A stretch of 64,000 nucleotides of DNA from Pelecanus crispus (lineage: Eukaryota; Chordata; Aves; Pelecaniformes; Pelecanidae). The stretch is from assembly GCF_030463565.1 (NCBI RefSeq), contig NC_134648.1:11573806-11637805 (forward strand), read 5' to 3'. The translations under genes and the position numbers were made by a program. This document shows, in pieces, positions 1 through 13,077 of this stretch. The notes beneath the pieces were generated by a model. The model ran no database searches. It was not told the DNA's origin and was given only the letters and a program-made list of their open reading frames with translations. The first letter of the stretch is position 1, and every line of letters begins with the position of its first letter.

Positions 1-3000
1 AGCAGTCAGAGAAAAATTCTGCAAAAATGGTGGCTCTGAGATCTCAAGACCGTGTTCTCAAGATCTCAAGTTCACGTGTTTGTTCACAGCCCACATGACA
101 TTGTGTCCTTTTGTTGGCTGGGAGATGCGTGAAAGGGGGCAGGAAAGCCAAAAGGTTTGGAGTTTTCTTGTTACTGCACCACATAAGCCTTCGCGCTTAT
201 CCAGAGCCTATCGCTGGAGAGTCTTGGGGCACCTCCCAAACATTACTCACCACCACCTCCCTCAAAACAGGAGATCATTGGGGGAGATAGGGAAGCGCTA
301 ACCCTGCCGAGACTAGTGTTCTGTCTCCTGCATTATTGTTGTAAACTCTGGAGGTGAACTGCACTGTCGAGTTTCCACCCGTCATGGTGTTCTGATGATA
401 AAGCTTAGATTAAACCCTTTTAAAAATACAATATAGTCATAGTAAATCCAATACAGATATTTTACAATGAAGCCATCGAATTCTCTGTGCTGTGGAATGG
501 TGCAATATGTGCGCAACGTGGTTGAATCTAGTACTTCATTGCCTGAGTTTGTCATATGTGGGTTCAGTTTAAAAGTAATGGAAGGGCCAAACATCATGAA
601 GTCACAGGTATTCCCCCCTCCATCCCCTCCAATTAATGTAGAGCTGCATCAAAAAGGAAGTGTTCTTATAGTGTACTGAAAGGAATGGTTATAACCTGAA
701 TGCTGTTCTTGTACATTTTGCCAAGTATAATGCTTACTATGAAGTTCAACATCACAGGTGAAGGGATAAGAAAAGACAAGCATCTTGGAAAAAAAAAAAA
801 TTCTCTGATAACACTGTAAAGAACATATGATCTTAGCAGAAAGGAATTTTTAAAAGTCTGGAAAAAAACCTTATTCTCTAGGCTCTGCCAACAAAAAAAT
901 AAATTGAGAAGGTTCTTTAAATATGGCTAATAAACTTACATGCTTGGGGCAGGAAAAAAAGTCAGTTTGTAGTTTGTTAATCTACTGGCAAAGTCAGCTG
1001 CACGTACAGCTCAGTGCTCTGTTTGAACAGAAAGTGTGTCTGAAAGCCACGGCCGTGTACTGTCCCTGCTGTAGGTCCAGAAAGCAAAGCATTAAGGTGC
1101 AATCCAAGGTAAGCGTGAGTAGCATACTGGTGCCCTCTTTGAACTGTATAAATGAGAAGAATGAAAAGGGACATGTACATATTAATCACGGTTCCTGCAC
1201 CATTTGCTCTGATGGCCCCAACCACCATCCTTAGTGGGACATTGACTTTACCAGAGTTAGGGAAAAGCTGTAATGCCTAAGGCTGCAAAACTGCTTCCTG
1301 TGTGTGGACTTCTCTAACAGCTGATAAAGATGTTTGGAAGCAGACTTATGAAAAATCTTTTTTTTTTTTAAATTTCTGCTCCAATGTAATAACATCAAGG
1401 TTAGCTGTTTATGCTCTCACCTCTAGGATAGAGTGAAGGGCACGGAAAGCAACAGTTTTGAAATTCATCAACCTAAACCCATAACGGACTCTGCACATGC
1501 ACCCAAAACCACACATATATGGAAGGAAGGTGGCTTGAGAAATCACCAGTGCTGGATAAATTGAGACCAGTCACTTGCACTTAAGTGTCTTTGCTCAGCT
1601 GGTTGCTTCAGATACTCTTCTGGCTATTGCTCATGCGCGCTCTCTCTCTCTCTTTTTTTCCAACTGAAACCAAGCTGACAGCTCTTCATCTATTGGGGGG
1701 CTACAGGGTGCCTTGCTGCTGAGATTTTTGGGCTTTATTGATTCTCCACAGTCAGGCACACAAGAATGGAGGCCTACAGCTGCCCCTTCCCTTAAGCTTA
1801 AAGAGGATATGTCCCAAAATAGGAAAGGGCTAATAAGAAGCAATACAGGAGGGGAGGAAAAAAAAGGTAATTCTATTCACTGACCTAGAAGGCGAATGTT
1901 TGTTTTGTTGTAGCCTTTTTCTTAGTTTTAGTTCTCCTTCTTCTGATGGAATTTTTTTGTTGGTGGTGGTTTTCAAATTATCTTTATCCTTTTCCTCCTC
2001 CTTTTCTCCTCTCTTCAGCTTGTCATTTTCTTTGAAAAGCAATATCCTGCTACTCAGTTTTCTCAGAGTCATTTTACACTCTGGGTTTCTACAAGTTTCC
2101 TTTTCCCTCCACTCCTAGTACAGTCTCTCTACCCACTCCCTCCCGCCCTTCCCTGCTTCACCAAGTTTCTAGTGTCTCCAGCACAGCTCTAGCTTTCACA
2201 GAACAGCAGCAATCATATGGCAATTTACAACCATTAACCAATTGAGTGTCACACCTCTCTACAAGGCAGGTAATTATTTATGAACATTGCTAAGTTACCG
2301 CTGTTGGGTATAACAGATTGTTCAGCTGTTTCTGCTCAAAGGACCCCAGACAACAATAGTAAGGCTGTGAAAGGTCAGGGTTGGGATGAACAGTTAGAGC
2401 TGTGTGGGGGAACGATAGACATCTGCTAACACACTGCTTAGCTCTGAACCCTCCTTTTACTCTTGGGTTTGTGAGCATTAAATGTGCTCTGTATTTGTAA
2501 TGTCAAATAGACATCTTTAAAAAAAAAAATCCACGGAAAAGTCCATGGACCACATAGGGCTTATCATTCTATGCTTCATAAATGTCACGGAGTAACAGGT
2601 CTGGCTTCGTTCCCTGACCGTGCTGCCGTGTTCGCATAAACCAGACTGAGCTTAGTCAGGGAGAGGCCGTTGCTTCTGCTGAAGGCAGCTGGTTAATAAG
2701 CTAATGGTGTGACGTTACATGGGGACTCCCAACCTGAAATGCTGCGTGACGCTTTTCCCAAAGGTGGAAGATTTATGGTTTTTAACCTAAATTAATTAAG
2801 AAGCAGAACCTTAATTAAGAAGCAGGTTGCTTCTGAAACAGCTAACCCACTTCAAAGGGCTGAAGCCGTATACTTAATGGGGAACAAAGAAGAGAAAACA
2901 GGGTCAAAACAGACCATGTCTGTGCGTTGTTCTCAACCCATTCATCTTGCACGTGGGGGGTGCTCTGCTGGCATTTTGAAAATGGCAGTGGAACATCTGC

Positions 3001-3854
3001 CACCCAAAAAGAGAATTGGGGTGTGTGGGAGGGGCATGTGGTTTATTCAAAAGGCACTGCTCTCCTTTTGAAGCAGAAGATGAGCCAGATGTACTTTTTT
3101 TTTTTTTCCCTGCCAAGTCCTGGTCATGTTCCCATTGACTTCAGTTGATCCAGAATATCCCTCATTCTCTTTTCTTTTTTTTTTTTTTTTTTTCCTCCCT
3201 TTTTTCTTCCTAGCTAGGTGGTTTCACTTCATAAATGCAGCAGGCAAGTTGCTCCTGCTTCATCCTCTCGTCATACCAGGTATAGCTGCTAGCTGAGGGG
3301 CAAGTGGTTTAAGAAACACTAGAAACCAGTCTCTTGAAAAATGTCACATTTTTAGGACCTCAGCTCCCACAGAGGTCAGTGTCCTTCTGGAAGAAACACC
3401 TCAACCTCAGATAACTACTGTGTTCCTCAGTCAGTTCTAGTTGCCAAGTTAGTGATGTATTTGACACCACTTATCATGTAAGATTTTGACTAGGTCGTTC
3501 CTGCTTCTGGAATGAAGGGGGATGGGTGGCTTTTCCCATTAAAACAGTGTGGTTTAAGTGACTTTTCAAAAAATCCACCACAGTTTCTTTAGGAAGACAT
3601 ACAAGCTAGAGGTAGTCACCTTTCTTGCTGATAAAATGCCAGAACGCATATGGACTCGTTGTTGAACACGGCTTCCAGATGTGCCAGCCTTGAGCAGCAT
3701 CCCTACAGGTTTTTGTAAATCCTGCTGGCTGTCCATTGCACTTTTTGGGAGGTGCACAGGTATCGCTGCAAGTCTGGCCTTGCGCTCCTTTGGAAAATGC
3801 TTTTGAAAGTTGCATCCATCATTAAAAAAAGATTGATGTAAGAGATTAAGCTAA
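1..3854. other. Downstream flank of TEAD1, no gene seen
   Basis: No ORF here resembles a known protein and no splice-bounded exon could be recognised. There is a T-rich block with a T19 run at 3175-3193 and a CT-rich stretch near 1640-1670. A short 'CCCATTGACTTCAGTTG' phrase at 3131 resembles fragments of ancient sauropsid repeats. By mammalian synteny (memory), RASSF10 would lie further left. Confidence 0.6.
3175..3193 (+). repeat. T19 homopolymer tract
   Basis: Nineteen T in a row within a longer pyrimidine-rich stretch at about 3160-3212, in the downstream flank. Confidence 0.9.
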
Positions 3855-3877
3855 ATGCACAAACCACTTTCATTTTC

Positions 3878-3883
3878 TTTATT
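3878..3883 (-). terminator. Candidate distal polyadenylation signal AATAAA
   Basis: The plus strand reads TTTATT, so the transcript has AATAAA, preceded by GATTGA and followed about 20 nt on by a possible cleavage region. It is the most distal canonical signal before the sequence changes to flank without UTR-like tracts. Confidence 0.5.
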
Positions 3884-4671
3884 TTCAATCGATACTGTAT
3901 GAATACAAAGTTTCTAGAAAGCTACAAAAATTCTACCACTTTATCAAGAAGGCATCAAAATGTGTCACTTTGCAAAGACATGAAAACACCTGCAGTAACC
4001 GACACAAAAATAGCATTTTTAGAGTGATGAAATAATTGCACTTAACTGTCATGGATATTAAAGTTATCACACATATGTACCGCGAAAGCTAGAATACATT
4101 TTTTTTTTTTACAAAGCACTTTATAAAAAAATTCTCTGCACACAAAACCTATAATTTTCATATTACTATCATACTAAAGATAAATTCACTTTAAAGCCAA
4201 CACTTAAAACATTTTAAACAAAAAAAGGTACCAGTACCTACACACAGACAATAACAAATACAAGAATACTGTACTGCCAAGAGGTTTGACTGAAACTCCT
4301 TTTGAAAGCTTCTGCAAATATGTTAAGAAAACATTGGAGAACATTCACTTTTTTCAAAGAGCCTTCCCTCCCTGTCTAACCTAGAGGTACTTTATCATCA
4401 AAAGGCAAGTTCTACATCAAAAGTTACCAGCAGCAGTACAATATTAAAGTAACCACTGACCATATATGAATATGCTTAAGTCACAAACCCATTTTATACA
4501 CATTACACAAATAAACATAAAGTGAGAATTCCATTAAGTCATTTACAAATGTGAACAAATGCACATGGCAAAAAAACCCCAAAACAAAACAAAAACCCAA
4601 CCTGTTTTACATAAAATGTACTGAAGAATTAAAGGCTATTCAGGTTTTCAATGTTATAAAATTCTTCTGTC

Positions 4672-4689
4672 TTTTTTTTTTTTTTTTTT
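4672..4689 (+). repeat. T18 tract (A18 in the TEAD1 transcript)
   Basis: Eighteen consecutive T on the plus strand give an internal A18 in the 3' UTR. It would act as an internal priming site for oligo-dT cDNA and could be mistaken for a poly(A) end. Confidence 0.9.
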
Positions 4690-6709
4690 CAGGCACATAT
4701 TGTATTTTTTGTCTGCAGTCATGAGCCTGAATCAGAGGCCCATAAAACAAAACAAAACAAAAACAAAAACACATATTCTGTAAGGAGGTAACAGGGATCC
4801 ATCTCCTTTTAGTCAACTGAGTGCACTTAAGATTTAATTTACACACTAAAACTAATTACATGATCTCAGCAAGAATGACCTGAAAAGTTAAAAGATGAAG
4901 ATGTCCAAAGTGTTGTACTTCGACTTACCCAGCCTCAATCTTTTTTTAGGGGGCTAAACATCTCGTTATGAAAGATAAGAGGGGGAAAAGAGATCATCCT
5001 GAGAAAAGTACAAAAGTGGGCTCTGTTACACACACCTGCTGTGTGACCGGGTGTGTGTATCAGTATGGGTCAAGTAAAGGGTAGGCTGAAGGTTTCTCAG
5101 TATGACTGGTTGAGTGATCCAGGAAAACTGTGAGGGGAACTGCTTCAGAAGGCAAGTATGCCCTAGGACTTGCAGTGGAAAAATAAATAGATACGGATTA
5201 GTACGTCAAATGTTGTATCTGCCTTGAACTGGCCAGTTACTTACATTCAACATTAATGTACACCCTTCATTATTTCAAATAGCCTATACCGTGGAGGATT
5301 TAACGGAAGAAGCTACTGCCAAACTTAATGAGCTGTAGCTGCTGTAGAAAGGGAAAGCGAGAAAGAGGCATTATATCTGCAATTCCTTCAAAATAGTGGT
5401 GCAGTACCTAAATAAAATCGTTTTGGAATTCAAGTAAGTAAACCTACATTTGTTAGTAGTAATTTTTAACAGCCCCAAATGGTACCGTTATGCTTATTTT
5501 AATATTTTAATGAGACAGAAGTATAGTTTATCACAAATATTGACTAGTACAGCTGAAACGTTTGGTAATAACTGAAAATATATGCTCTACTTGTGGGGCG
5601 AAAGTGTCTTTGCCCTACCTCAGTCTCATCGAGTTCAACAGGATTACTTGTCTTATAGAGGTAAGTGAGATTTAGACCTTGAAGGAATAACAAAAATAAT
5701 ATTTTAGAGACAGGGAACTTGAATTATCACAATATTTACCACACAGTGTCACGATATTTCTATATATAAAAAGTTAATCTTAGTTTTCATCAAATACTTT
5801 AAAAATCAAGTTAAAATTGTATTCACAACTATATAATCCCTCTGACAGCTTTTGGTTTTGCTGATATTTGTTCTTCCTAACATCATTTTCTTAAAATCTT
5901 GCTCCTCTTCCCATCAATTTTAGTTGTAGTGTACAGTATGGCCCCCGTTCACAGAAGGTATCAAATACAGACACATTACTAAGAGGAGCTAATATTTTTT
6001 TTTTTTTTCCAAGACATCATCTGGGAGAAAACCAAACCAAAACAACCCTGTGTTTTGAATCGTGCTGGCCAGAGTTTCTCTAACAGCACCTTCATCCACA
6101 ACGCTCACACTCAACATTTCAGTGCTTAAAAACACACACTTGCATTTACGCTAGCTATTTGTTGTTCTCCGTTTTCATCTGGTTTTATGCATCTGACTTT
6201 CAGCATGCACAACTTTGTAAACAAAATCTTCTGTCTAAATAAAAAAATCTTCACAGATACCAAAATATTATTAGAGGAGAACAATAAAGTCACATTTGTC
6301 CACTGTCTGAAATTCTGTAGTATGTGGATCTCTCATTATGCAGATGCACGACAGGGTGAAGAGAATAAAAACGTGAATAATTTTCATTTTTGTTTCACAG
6401 ACGAATCAGTTGCTGGTTTGCAATGCTGTCAGAAATGGCAAACAGTAGATTATTCTTCAGCAGGTTGATCATTAGCAAAATTACTTTGCTATAAATGGTG
6501 CTCTTTTGTGAATGGAGGCCTGTAGATTCAACTTATTCCAATAAACCAAAGGCATTACGGTGATAACTAAATATTTTTGGTCTCTCTACAAATTGTCATT
6601 ATTATGGCAGCACTTTTCTAAGCTGGAATTTCAAACCAAAGGCACTTTCATGCTAGAGTGCAGAAGAGTCACAATTAATTATTTGGTCATGAAATTTAAA
6701 AAGGCAGCA

Positions 6710-6715
6710 TTTATT
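6710..6715 (-). terminator. Candidate proximal polyadenylation signal AATAAA
   Basis: A canonical AATAAA on the transcript strand inside the 3' UTR, about 2.9 kb after the stop. Use of this site would drop the distal half of the UTR. Only the hexamer is seen; use is not shown. Confidence 0.3.
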
Positions 6716-6944
6716 AATACAATTCACTCTTCACGGAGAACTAAGAATCTGTAACCTTTCCTTTTGGTATAGACATTTAACTGCGTAGTAATGGGACTGA
6801 CTTGTACAGAAGGTCGGTTTAGACCAAGCAGTCAAAAAGCATTTCTGTGGGAGAAAATACAGATTTTTTTTTAAAATGGAACCAATTACTAAAACAATAT
6901 ATAAAATTTATGTTAAGAGGCTAAAGGTACTTCTAATATAATGC

Positions 6945-6952
6945 TAAGGCAC
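6945..6952 (-). promoter_or_regulatory. Candidate miR-124 8-mer target site in the 3' UTR
   Basis: Transcript sense reads GUGCCUUA, an exact 8-mer match to the seed of miR-124 (UAAGGCAC...). A second 7-mer match (GUGCCUU) is at 6639-6645, about 300 nt away. miR-124 is neuron-enriched. A chance 8-mer in 5.8 kb is not rare, so this is only suggestive. Confidence 0.3.
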
Positions 6953-7335
6953 TGCATATTGTAATGCTTTGGCAGCTCTCAATTAAAAGGTTCCTACAAA
7001 AAAGTAACAGTAACAAGATAAGTACTTCCAGCTTACAAAAGAGCTCACAGTTTACAGGCAGCCTGTTGGACTACACACCCCACACTGAACAGTTGAAGGA
7101 TTAAGGCTTTTCAGAATTAACATATACAGGGTATGGATCATTTACAGAAGTGTAAAGAAAAGACGATGGAAGTAGTTTCCCTAATATTACATATGTGAAC
7201 ACCAATAAACATCGTGACTTTTTATACCCTATAGTTACGTCATATGTAGTGTGCCAGATTCTATTAAAAAACCTGTACCTGGTTTTGCAAATTGACTTAC
7301 ATACTTTATATGCCTCAAAGAGTTTGCTTGTTATT

Positions 7336-7354
7336 AAAAAAAAAAAAAAAAAAA
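7336..7354 (+). repeat. A19 tract (U19 in the TEAD1 transcript)
   Basis: Nineteen consecutive A on the plus strand, inside the 3' UTR. In the mRNA this is a U-tract of the kind bound by HuR or TIA proteins; no function is shown. Confidence 0.9.
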
Positions 7355-9638
7355 TCACCAAACCCACAATTCAAACCCTAAATAAAAGACAACTTTAAAA
7401 CAAAATAAAACAAAAAAGTAGTTTTTGACTTGTAACACCAAGTGCTTAGAATAAAGGGCTACCGTTAGGCTGTTACAATGCAGTGCTTTTCCTGATGGAC
7501 TGTTAGTGTTAAACATGAGTGTTAAAAGAGACCTTACCATGGACATGTTTCTCTGTTCAGTTCACGGAGTATAAACTGAAAGATCATCAGCCCTAATATC
7601 CACGAGCAGGTAACAGCTAGACATCACAGCAATTGTCCACCTACTAGAGTTAGATCAGAGGCAGGCTAAGGAATTTAAGCAGTCGCCCTTCCCCTCGGTG
7701 ATGTTTGTGTCGTCCTCTAGCCTGAGTCCTCACCGGTGTTAAGTATGAACGTGGTCTGACGCAGACATACACCAACCCGCTACCTCGTCGAAGCTGTATT
7801 CTAGTCTAGATAACTCAACAATGGGCAAGTCTAACAGAGGGTACTATGCAGAAAGATAATATGTATATATTAAAAAAAAAAAGACCGGCTTTTTTTGAAG
7901 ACTACAGCACTGTCCTGGGGAGTAAATGCTAGACTTAAATTGTGCAGGGGCGCATATTGGTAAAGGGCAGGGAGGAGGGGCCTGCTAAATGTTAACGTCT
8001 TTGATTCAGGACTGCAAAAGACCTTCCCAAGAACACTCTCTGCTGATACCTCATGACTGATCTTTAAGGTGGCTTGTGCTTGGCTGGGCAGCCCTCAGCC
8101 TTTCAGACAAATGTTTTGTGTGAGAACCCGCTGCTGGCCCAGCACCTGCTGAAACAACTGCTGCTTGGGCAGCCGAGGGGCAGCGCCGGCTGTGCAGCAG
8201 CAGCAAAGAAACTGAGCAACACTCTCTGGTGTAGCCAGGAGGCACGAGACTACCTCTCTCCCATGTGCGTACCTCAGACACTCACTCACGCCCACATCCA
8301 TGGTTTAAATCCTTACAGTATTAAAATATCTCCAGCTGTACTTCACTTCCTGGAGTCTTCCCTGAATGTATCAGAAGGATGAATGCTACCACATCCGGAT
8401 GCAAAAGGACATCAGACCCCACGTGGTACGAACGTGTTTGTTTCAGATAAGGTCTTCCCCAGTCGGGACTGGAGAGACAACTGCGAGAGGTGTAAAAGCA
8501 CCATAAGGAGGAAAAGGAGAAAAAAAAATCTCCGCTTTCCGATCTTCTTTGCCTGATGTTGGTTGTGATTTTCTAGCATCTCACAGATATTAAAGCTGTT
8601 GATCCTTTCAGAGGCGTACGTATTCTTCTTCCAAACACATTAGTATTTTGCTTTCAGTTTACAAATTACTCAATGCTGTTGCAAGGTCAGTTGTTTCCGT
8701 TCATCTGTTAATTTCAGAGTTGCAAGTTTTTCACTCGACTTATTAGAAAACATAGTTGTCCATATAAAATATAACTGCACACACAAGACTACATATAATG
8801 TGAGTCTAAATCTTCAGTATTTACCTACTTATTGCAAAATGAGCCATCTTTTTCATTAAATAATCAAATTTTCATATTAGTACAATACAACTTTATACTC
8901 TTTTAAAATACACTAGATATGTTAGGGATAAGGGATGATGTTTTCTTTCTCTGCAATACCTGTTTGAAAGTTTAATGGATTAGAAGATTAGTTTTAGCGT
9001 TGCAAAAAAAATACAAAATTTGCCTAATTTTAGGACCTGTCTGTTTCTATCAGGTATTTCTTAAGGCTACATTTTTCATTTGGTTTCAAACAGAAAAACG
9101 TTTCATTTTAAAAAATAATTTAGTGAATTACATTCGTCCGTATCTTCCACCCTAATTAGTTACAAAGATAATTCTATAAAGATTATTAACTTTGTGTACT
9201 CATTTACAGTTATAGCTAAAGATTCATTTCAATTTCACTTGCATTGTAAAACAAGTATTTCATGTTGGAAAAAAACCCAAAATAAATTCTTATAAATGCT
9301 GTCAGTTTTTCCCCATGGCAAATGCTCTGTCATACATTTTTCTATCAGAATTAAAAATAGGCCTCCACAGACAGAGGCATTAGGTTCTTAAATACAGTAT
9401 TCCCAAAGAACTGTGGTTTACAAATTTGAAGAACACTTAGTTTTAGAAATAATTTTTACAACTGTACCAGAATTTCACAGCTACAATTATATATGAACAC
9501 ATTAAAAATGACTTCACTAAAACAGGATTTAGAAAAATGTGGGTGAAAGTTGGGCCAGAGGCACTGCCACTTAGTGTTGAGGTTTACAGTCTGTGTTTTG
9601 ATAAAGAAGTGAAATGAAGTGTATATATAAATAACTGC

Positions 9639-9782
<144 letters not shown>

Positions 9783-10191
9783 TTATTACAAACTTGGAAA
9801 CACCAGGGCTAAAACAAGAAGTGGCTGACTGAAAGACAACCTTTAGATGTGACCGGTTGAAATGCGTGTCCTCGTGCTCTCTCTTCGGCACTTTAAACTG
9901 ACCTCTGGCTGCGCTCCCGGGATGTGCTCTGGGGCTGAGCTGCAGGGCTGTGGCTTGCAGTGGAGGGCACTGAGATTCATCCCACCCTGGCTGCTCGACC
10001 ATGAGGGGCCCCCATGTCGTCTTGGCTGAGCCTTCCTCATCCCAAGCCCCACTTCAGCACAGGGAAACCAGCGCACCCTTGTCACCTTGTGTTTGCTTGC
10101 CAAAAGGCAGCCGAGCGGGGTGCACGTGACTCTGTGCTCATGGCCCTACCTCTTCCCCATGCTGCCAGCCCTGGGTCCTGCCCAAATCCTA

Positions 10192-10212
10192 CAGCAGCAG
10201 CAGCAGCAGCAG
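10192..10212 (+). repeat. (CAG)7 trinucleotide repeat
   Basis: Seven perfect CAG units (CTG in TEAD1 transcript sense), intronic. The length is far below known expansion thresholds but is likely polymorphic. Confidence 0.9.
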
Positions 10213-10730
10213 CACATGGCTCTAAGTGCTTGGCTGAGGTGCCACCGCAAAGCCACAGTGAAAGCAAGCTGGGAAACTGGCTGAAACTGGCTTAAAGGCC
10301 ACTGTGTGGACCAGTCTGGATGCTTTAGCTCACCTGTTGGGTGTACCCATTACTGCATGCTTTCCTGGCCCAAGAACTAACTAACGCCACTGACGTTTGC
10401 AGTATTATAACTGGCATCTCAGTAAGAACACATTAGATGAATGGGATGGTTCAAAGTTACTGCCTCAGGCTCACTACAAACACCAAACGGAGACTTGCAT
10501 GAAAAAAAAGAGAGAAGTAAGCTGAACTTCTGGAAAGTAACACAGATGTTTGTTCATGTTCTCAGCCAGCATAGCCTTTTCATCCTTAGCGTCTATAGTG
10601 CACAATTCCAAGAGTATTACTCTGAAGTCAATGGGATGATGTGTTTAGTAAGCAACATGACTAAGGGATTCGGAAACTGGTTCTAAATATTACAAGTTAA
10701 GCAAGCCATGCAAAGCCTGAGAGTATTTTA

Positions 10731-10913
<183 letters not shown>

Positions 10914-12368
10914 CTAAAAAAAAAACCCCAGAGAGAGCGCTTAGAATAAGATAATTCAGAAATAGCAAAAAAGTGAATACTAAATCTGGTTTTTCCTTTC
11001 TTTGTGTAGACAGAGAAAAGACAAAGTGGCCAGAGACACACACACCTACTTGCTAACTCCCTGCCTGAGCTATGCAGTGCTTTGCTAAAAATTCAAGGGC
11101 CCTTAATCATTAAAAGTTATAATATCACTACTTGTTCTCTAGCCTGTGAATTAAAAAACTGAACAGATGATTACACAAAGGTAAGTCCATGTCAAGTCAA
11201 AATTAATTAAGCAGAAAACTTTGTGGTAAGATGATTTTACAGTAGTTTCAAGGCGACTGTCTGCAAAGGGAACAGCAAAAATAAACTTATAGATTTATGC
11301 ATAAAATCTACACATATAAACATAGCTATATTATTGCATGATTTAATAGGCAATTTATGAATTACAGAAAGATGCAGGACTACAGTCGGAAGATGACCAG
11401 ACTGATTTAGAGCTCGGGGGCTGACATGGGGCTGAAGGACAGTAAGGCTGTGACACTTGCACTCCTGCTGCCCAGCTGCCAATTGCTCAGATGAGCTACT
11501 CAGTGGCTTGTGGGGTTTTTTGGCTTTCTCTGAGCTTGGAATAATGGAAATGATGGAAAACTTTTTTATGGTTGCCATGCACAGAAAACATATTACTATA
11601 AGAAGGACATGAACAGTGACCAGGAGATCTATAAAGGCTCAACCTGTAGCTCTAGGCTAAAATCCCCATACAAAAACAGATGTGGGTGTGGGGCTGAGTA
11701 CGCAGAAGACAAGTTAAATAGCTGCAGTACCATTGTACAATAAACCAACTAGCTACCCGATCACTCAAGATGGTTCTGTGCCCAGAAAAGAAAAGGTTAA
11801 AAAAAAATAAAGGCCCTTGCATCTTAAGAAAATACGCAACTTTGTATTCAAAAAGCTGCTGGTGACTAGAAAAGCATGCCTTTCTGTGCATAAAATAAGA
11901 TAAAATAAGCATGGGTATAGATGAAACATAGCACACCATCCATGGCTTTAAAATGTTTACAGAAATCTAGATGACAGAGGGTAGCTCATCACTGTAGTAT
12001 GGTTCCAACCAGGCTACATGGCTGGCCAAGTGTTTGGAAATGGGAGGAAAAGTGGGTTTGCTTCAGCTGTTTCCTGCCAGGCAATGGAGGAGGTGGCACT
12101 GATGTCAGCTGCAGGTTCGCCACTGAAGGGTGCCACAGGCAGGACGGAGGAGGGTCTCTAAAGCAACAAGTAACCAGGATTTTACTTAACTGTAGTGTCA
12201 CCACTTACACGGTGCTTTAAAATGAACCCGAGCACTGCTGGAAAGGAAAATACTCTTTCAGGAACGATTAGAGGAAGGAAGGAAAAGACAGATAACAGCA
12301 AAGTAAAGATAAGAGAGAGAAAAGCCTAATTACTAAATTAAGTTAAATGAAAGGGAACCAGAGAATCA

Positions 12369-12575
<207 letters not shown>

Positions 12576-13050
12576 TCATTTGACAATGTCAGTAGCATAA
12601 GCTGTAATTAGCTCACCGTTCTTTTCAGAAATAAGGGAGAGAGGGGGGAGTTTTACAGTGACAACAGTGACAGTGGAAAAAGTCTGTCAGGAAAGTACCT
12701 GCCTAACTGTTGCAGTAAAAACCTTAGGGAAACGGCAATTTCTTCAAACTTTAAACAACAAAAGACAAACCAGGATTTCCCTGGGCTACAGGTGACATTC
12801 TCGTCTGGCAGATAGCTGATGAAGTCCCTGGAGCAAAAGGAACGATCACCCGTGAGGAGCCTGGCTCCAGAGCTGACTCCTCTGGAGGGAGCCTGCCCTG
12901 CGGCCTCAAATTCAACCGAGCCATCCCACTCCCGAGAGGCCATAGTTCACTTTCTCCTTTTCCTTTTTTAAAGCAACGAAATCCTCACGGCAAAGGGAGA
13001 CAGCTGCGTAACATGGGAATCGATCTCTGATAAGACTCTGTCAAGCCATA

Positions 13051-13077
13051 TGGTCCTGATTCAGCAAAATACTTGAC
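13051..13077 (+). repeat. Short fragment of an ancient sauropsid repeat (tentative)
   Basis: The phrase 'GGTCCTGATTCAGCAAAATA' followed by CTTGAC matches the start of a dispersed repeat common in turtles and birds (recalled as 'GTCCTGATTCAGCAAAGCAC'). It is short and the flanks are too decayed to place boundaries. Confidence 0.4.

Larger units (their letters stand above)
3855..9638 (-). other. TEAD1: TEAD1 3' untranslated region (inferred extent about 5.8 kb)
   Basis: From the stop codon down to about 3855 there is no acceptable coding frame. The sequence is AT-rich with many homopolymer tracts, typical of a long vertebrate 3' UTR. TEAD1 is known for a multi-kilobase 3' UTR. The last good AATAAA on the minus strand is at 3878-3883, so cleavage would fall near 3855-3865. 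A further AATAAA at 6710-6715 could give a shorter form of about 2.9 kb. The end position is inference; RNA data would settle it. Confidence 0.6.

Noticed and set aside
2200..2290. MIR-like phrase (GGCAGGTAATTATTTATGAAC)
   Set aside because: Too short and without the diagnostic core, so it cannot be told from chance.
4672..4689. T18 tract as evidence of a retroposed poly(A) tail
   Set aside because: No SINE, LINE or processed pseudogene body is next to it and no target-site duplication is seen; treated as a simple tract in the 3' UTR.
10192..10212. (CAG)7 as a possible coding polyglutamine tract
   Set aside because: It lies within an intron between two exons that join perfectly; it is a simple repeat.
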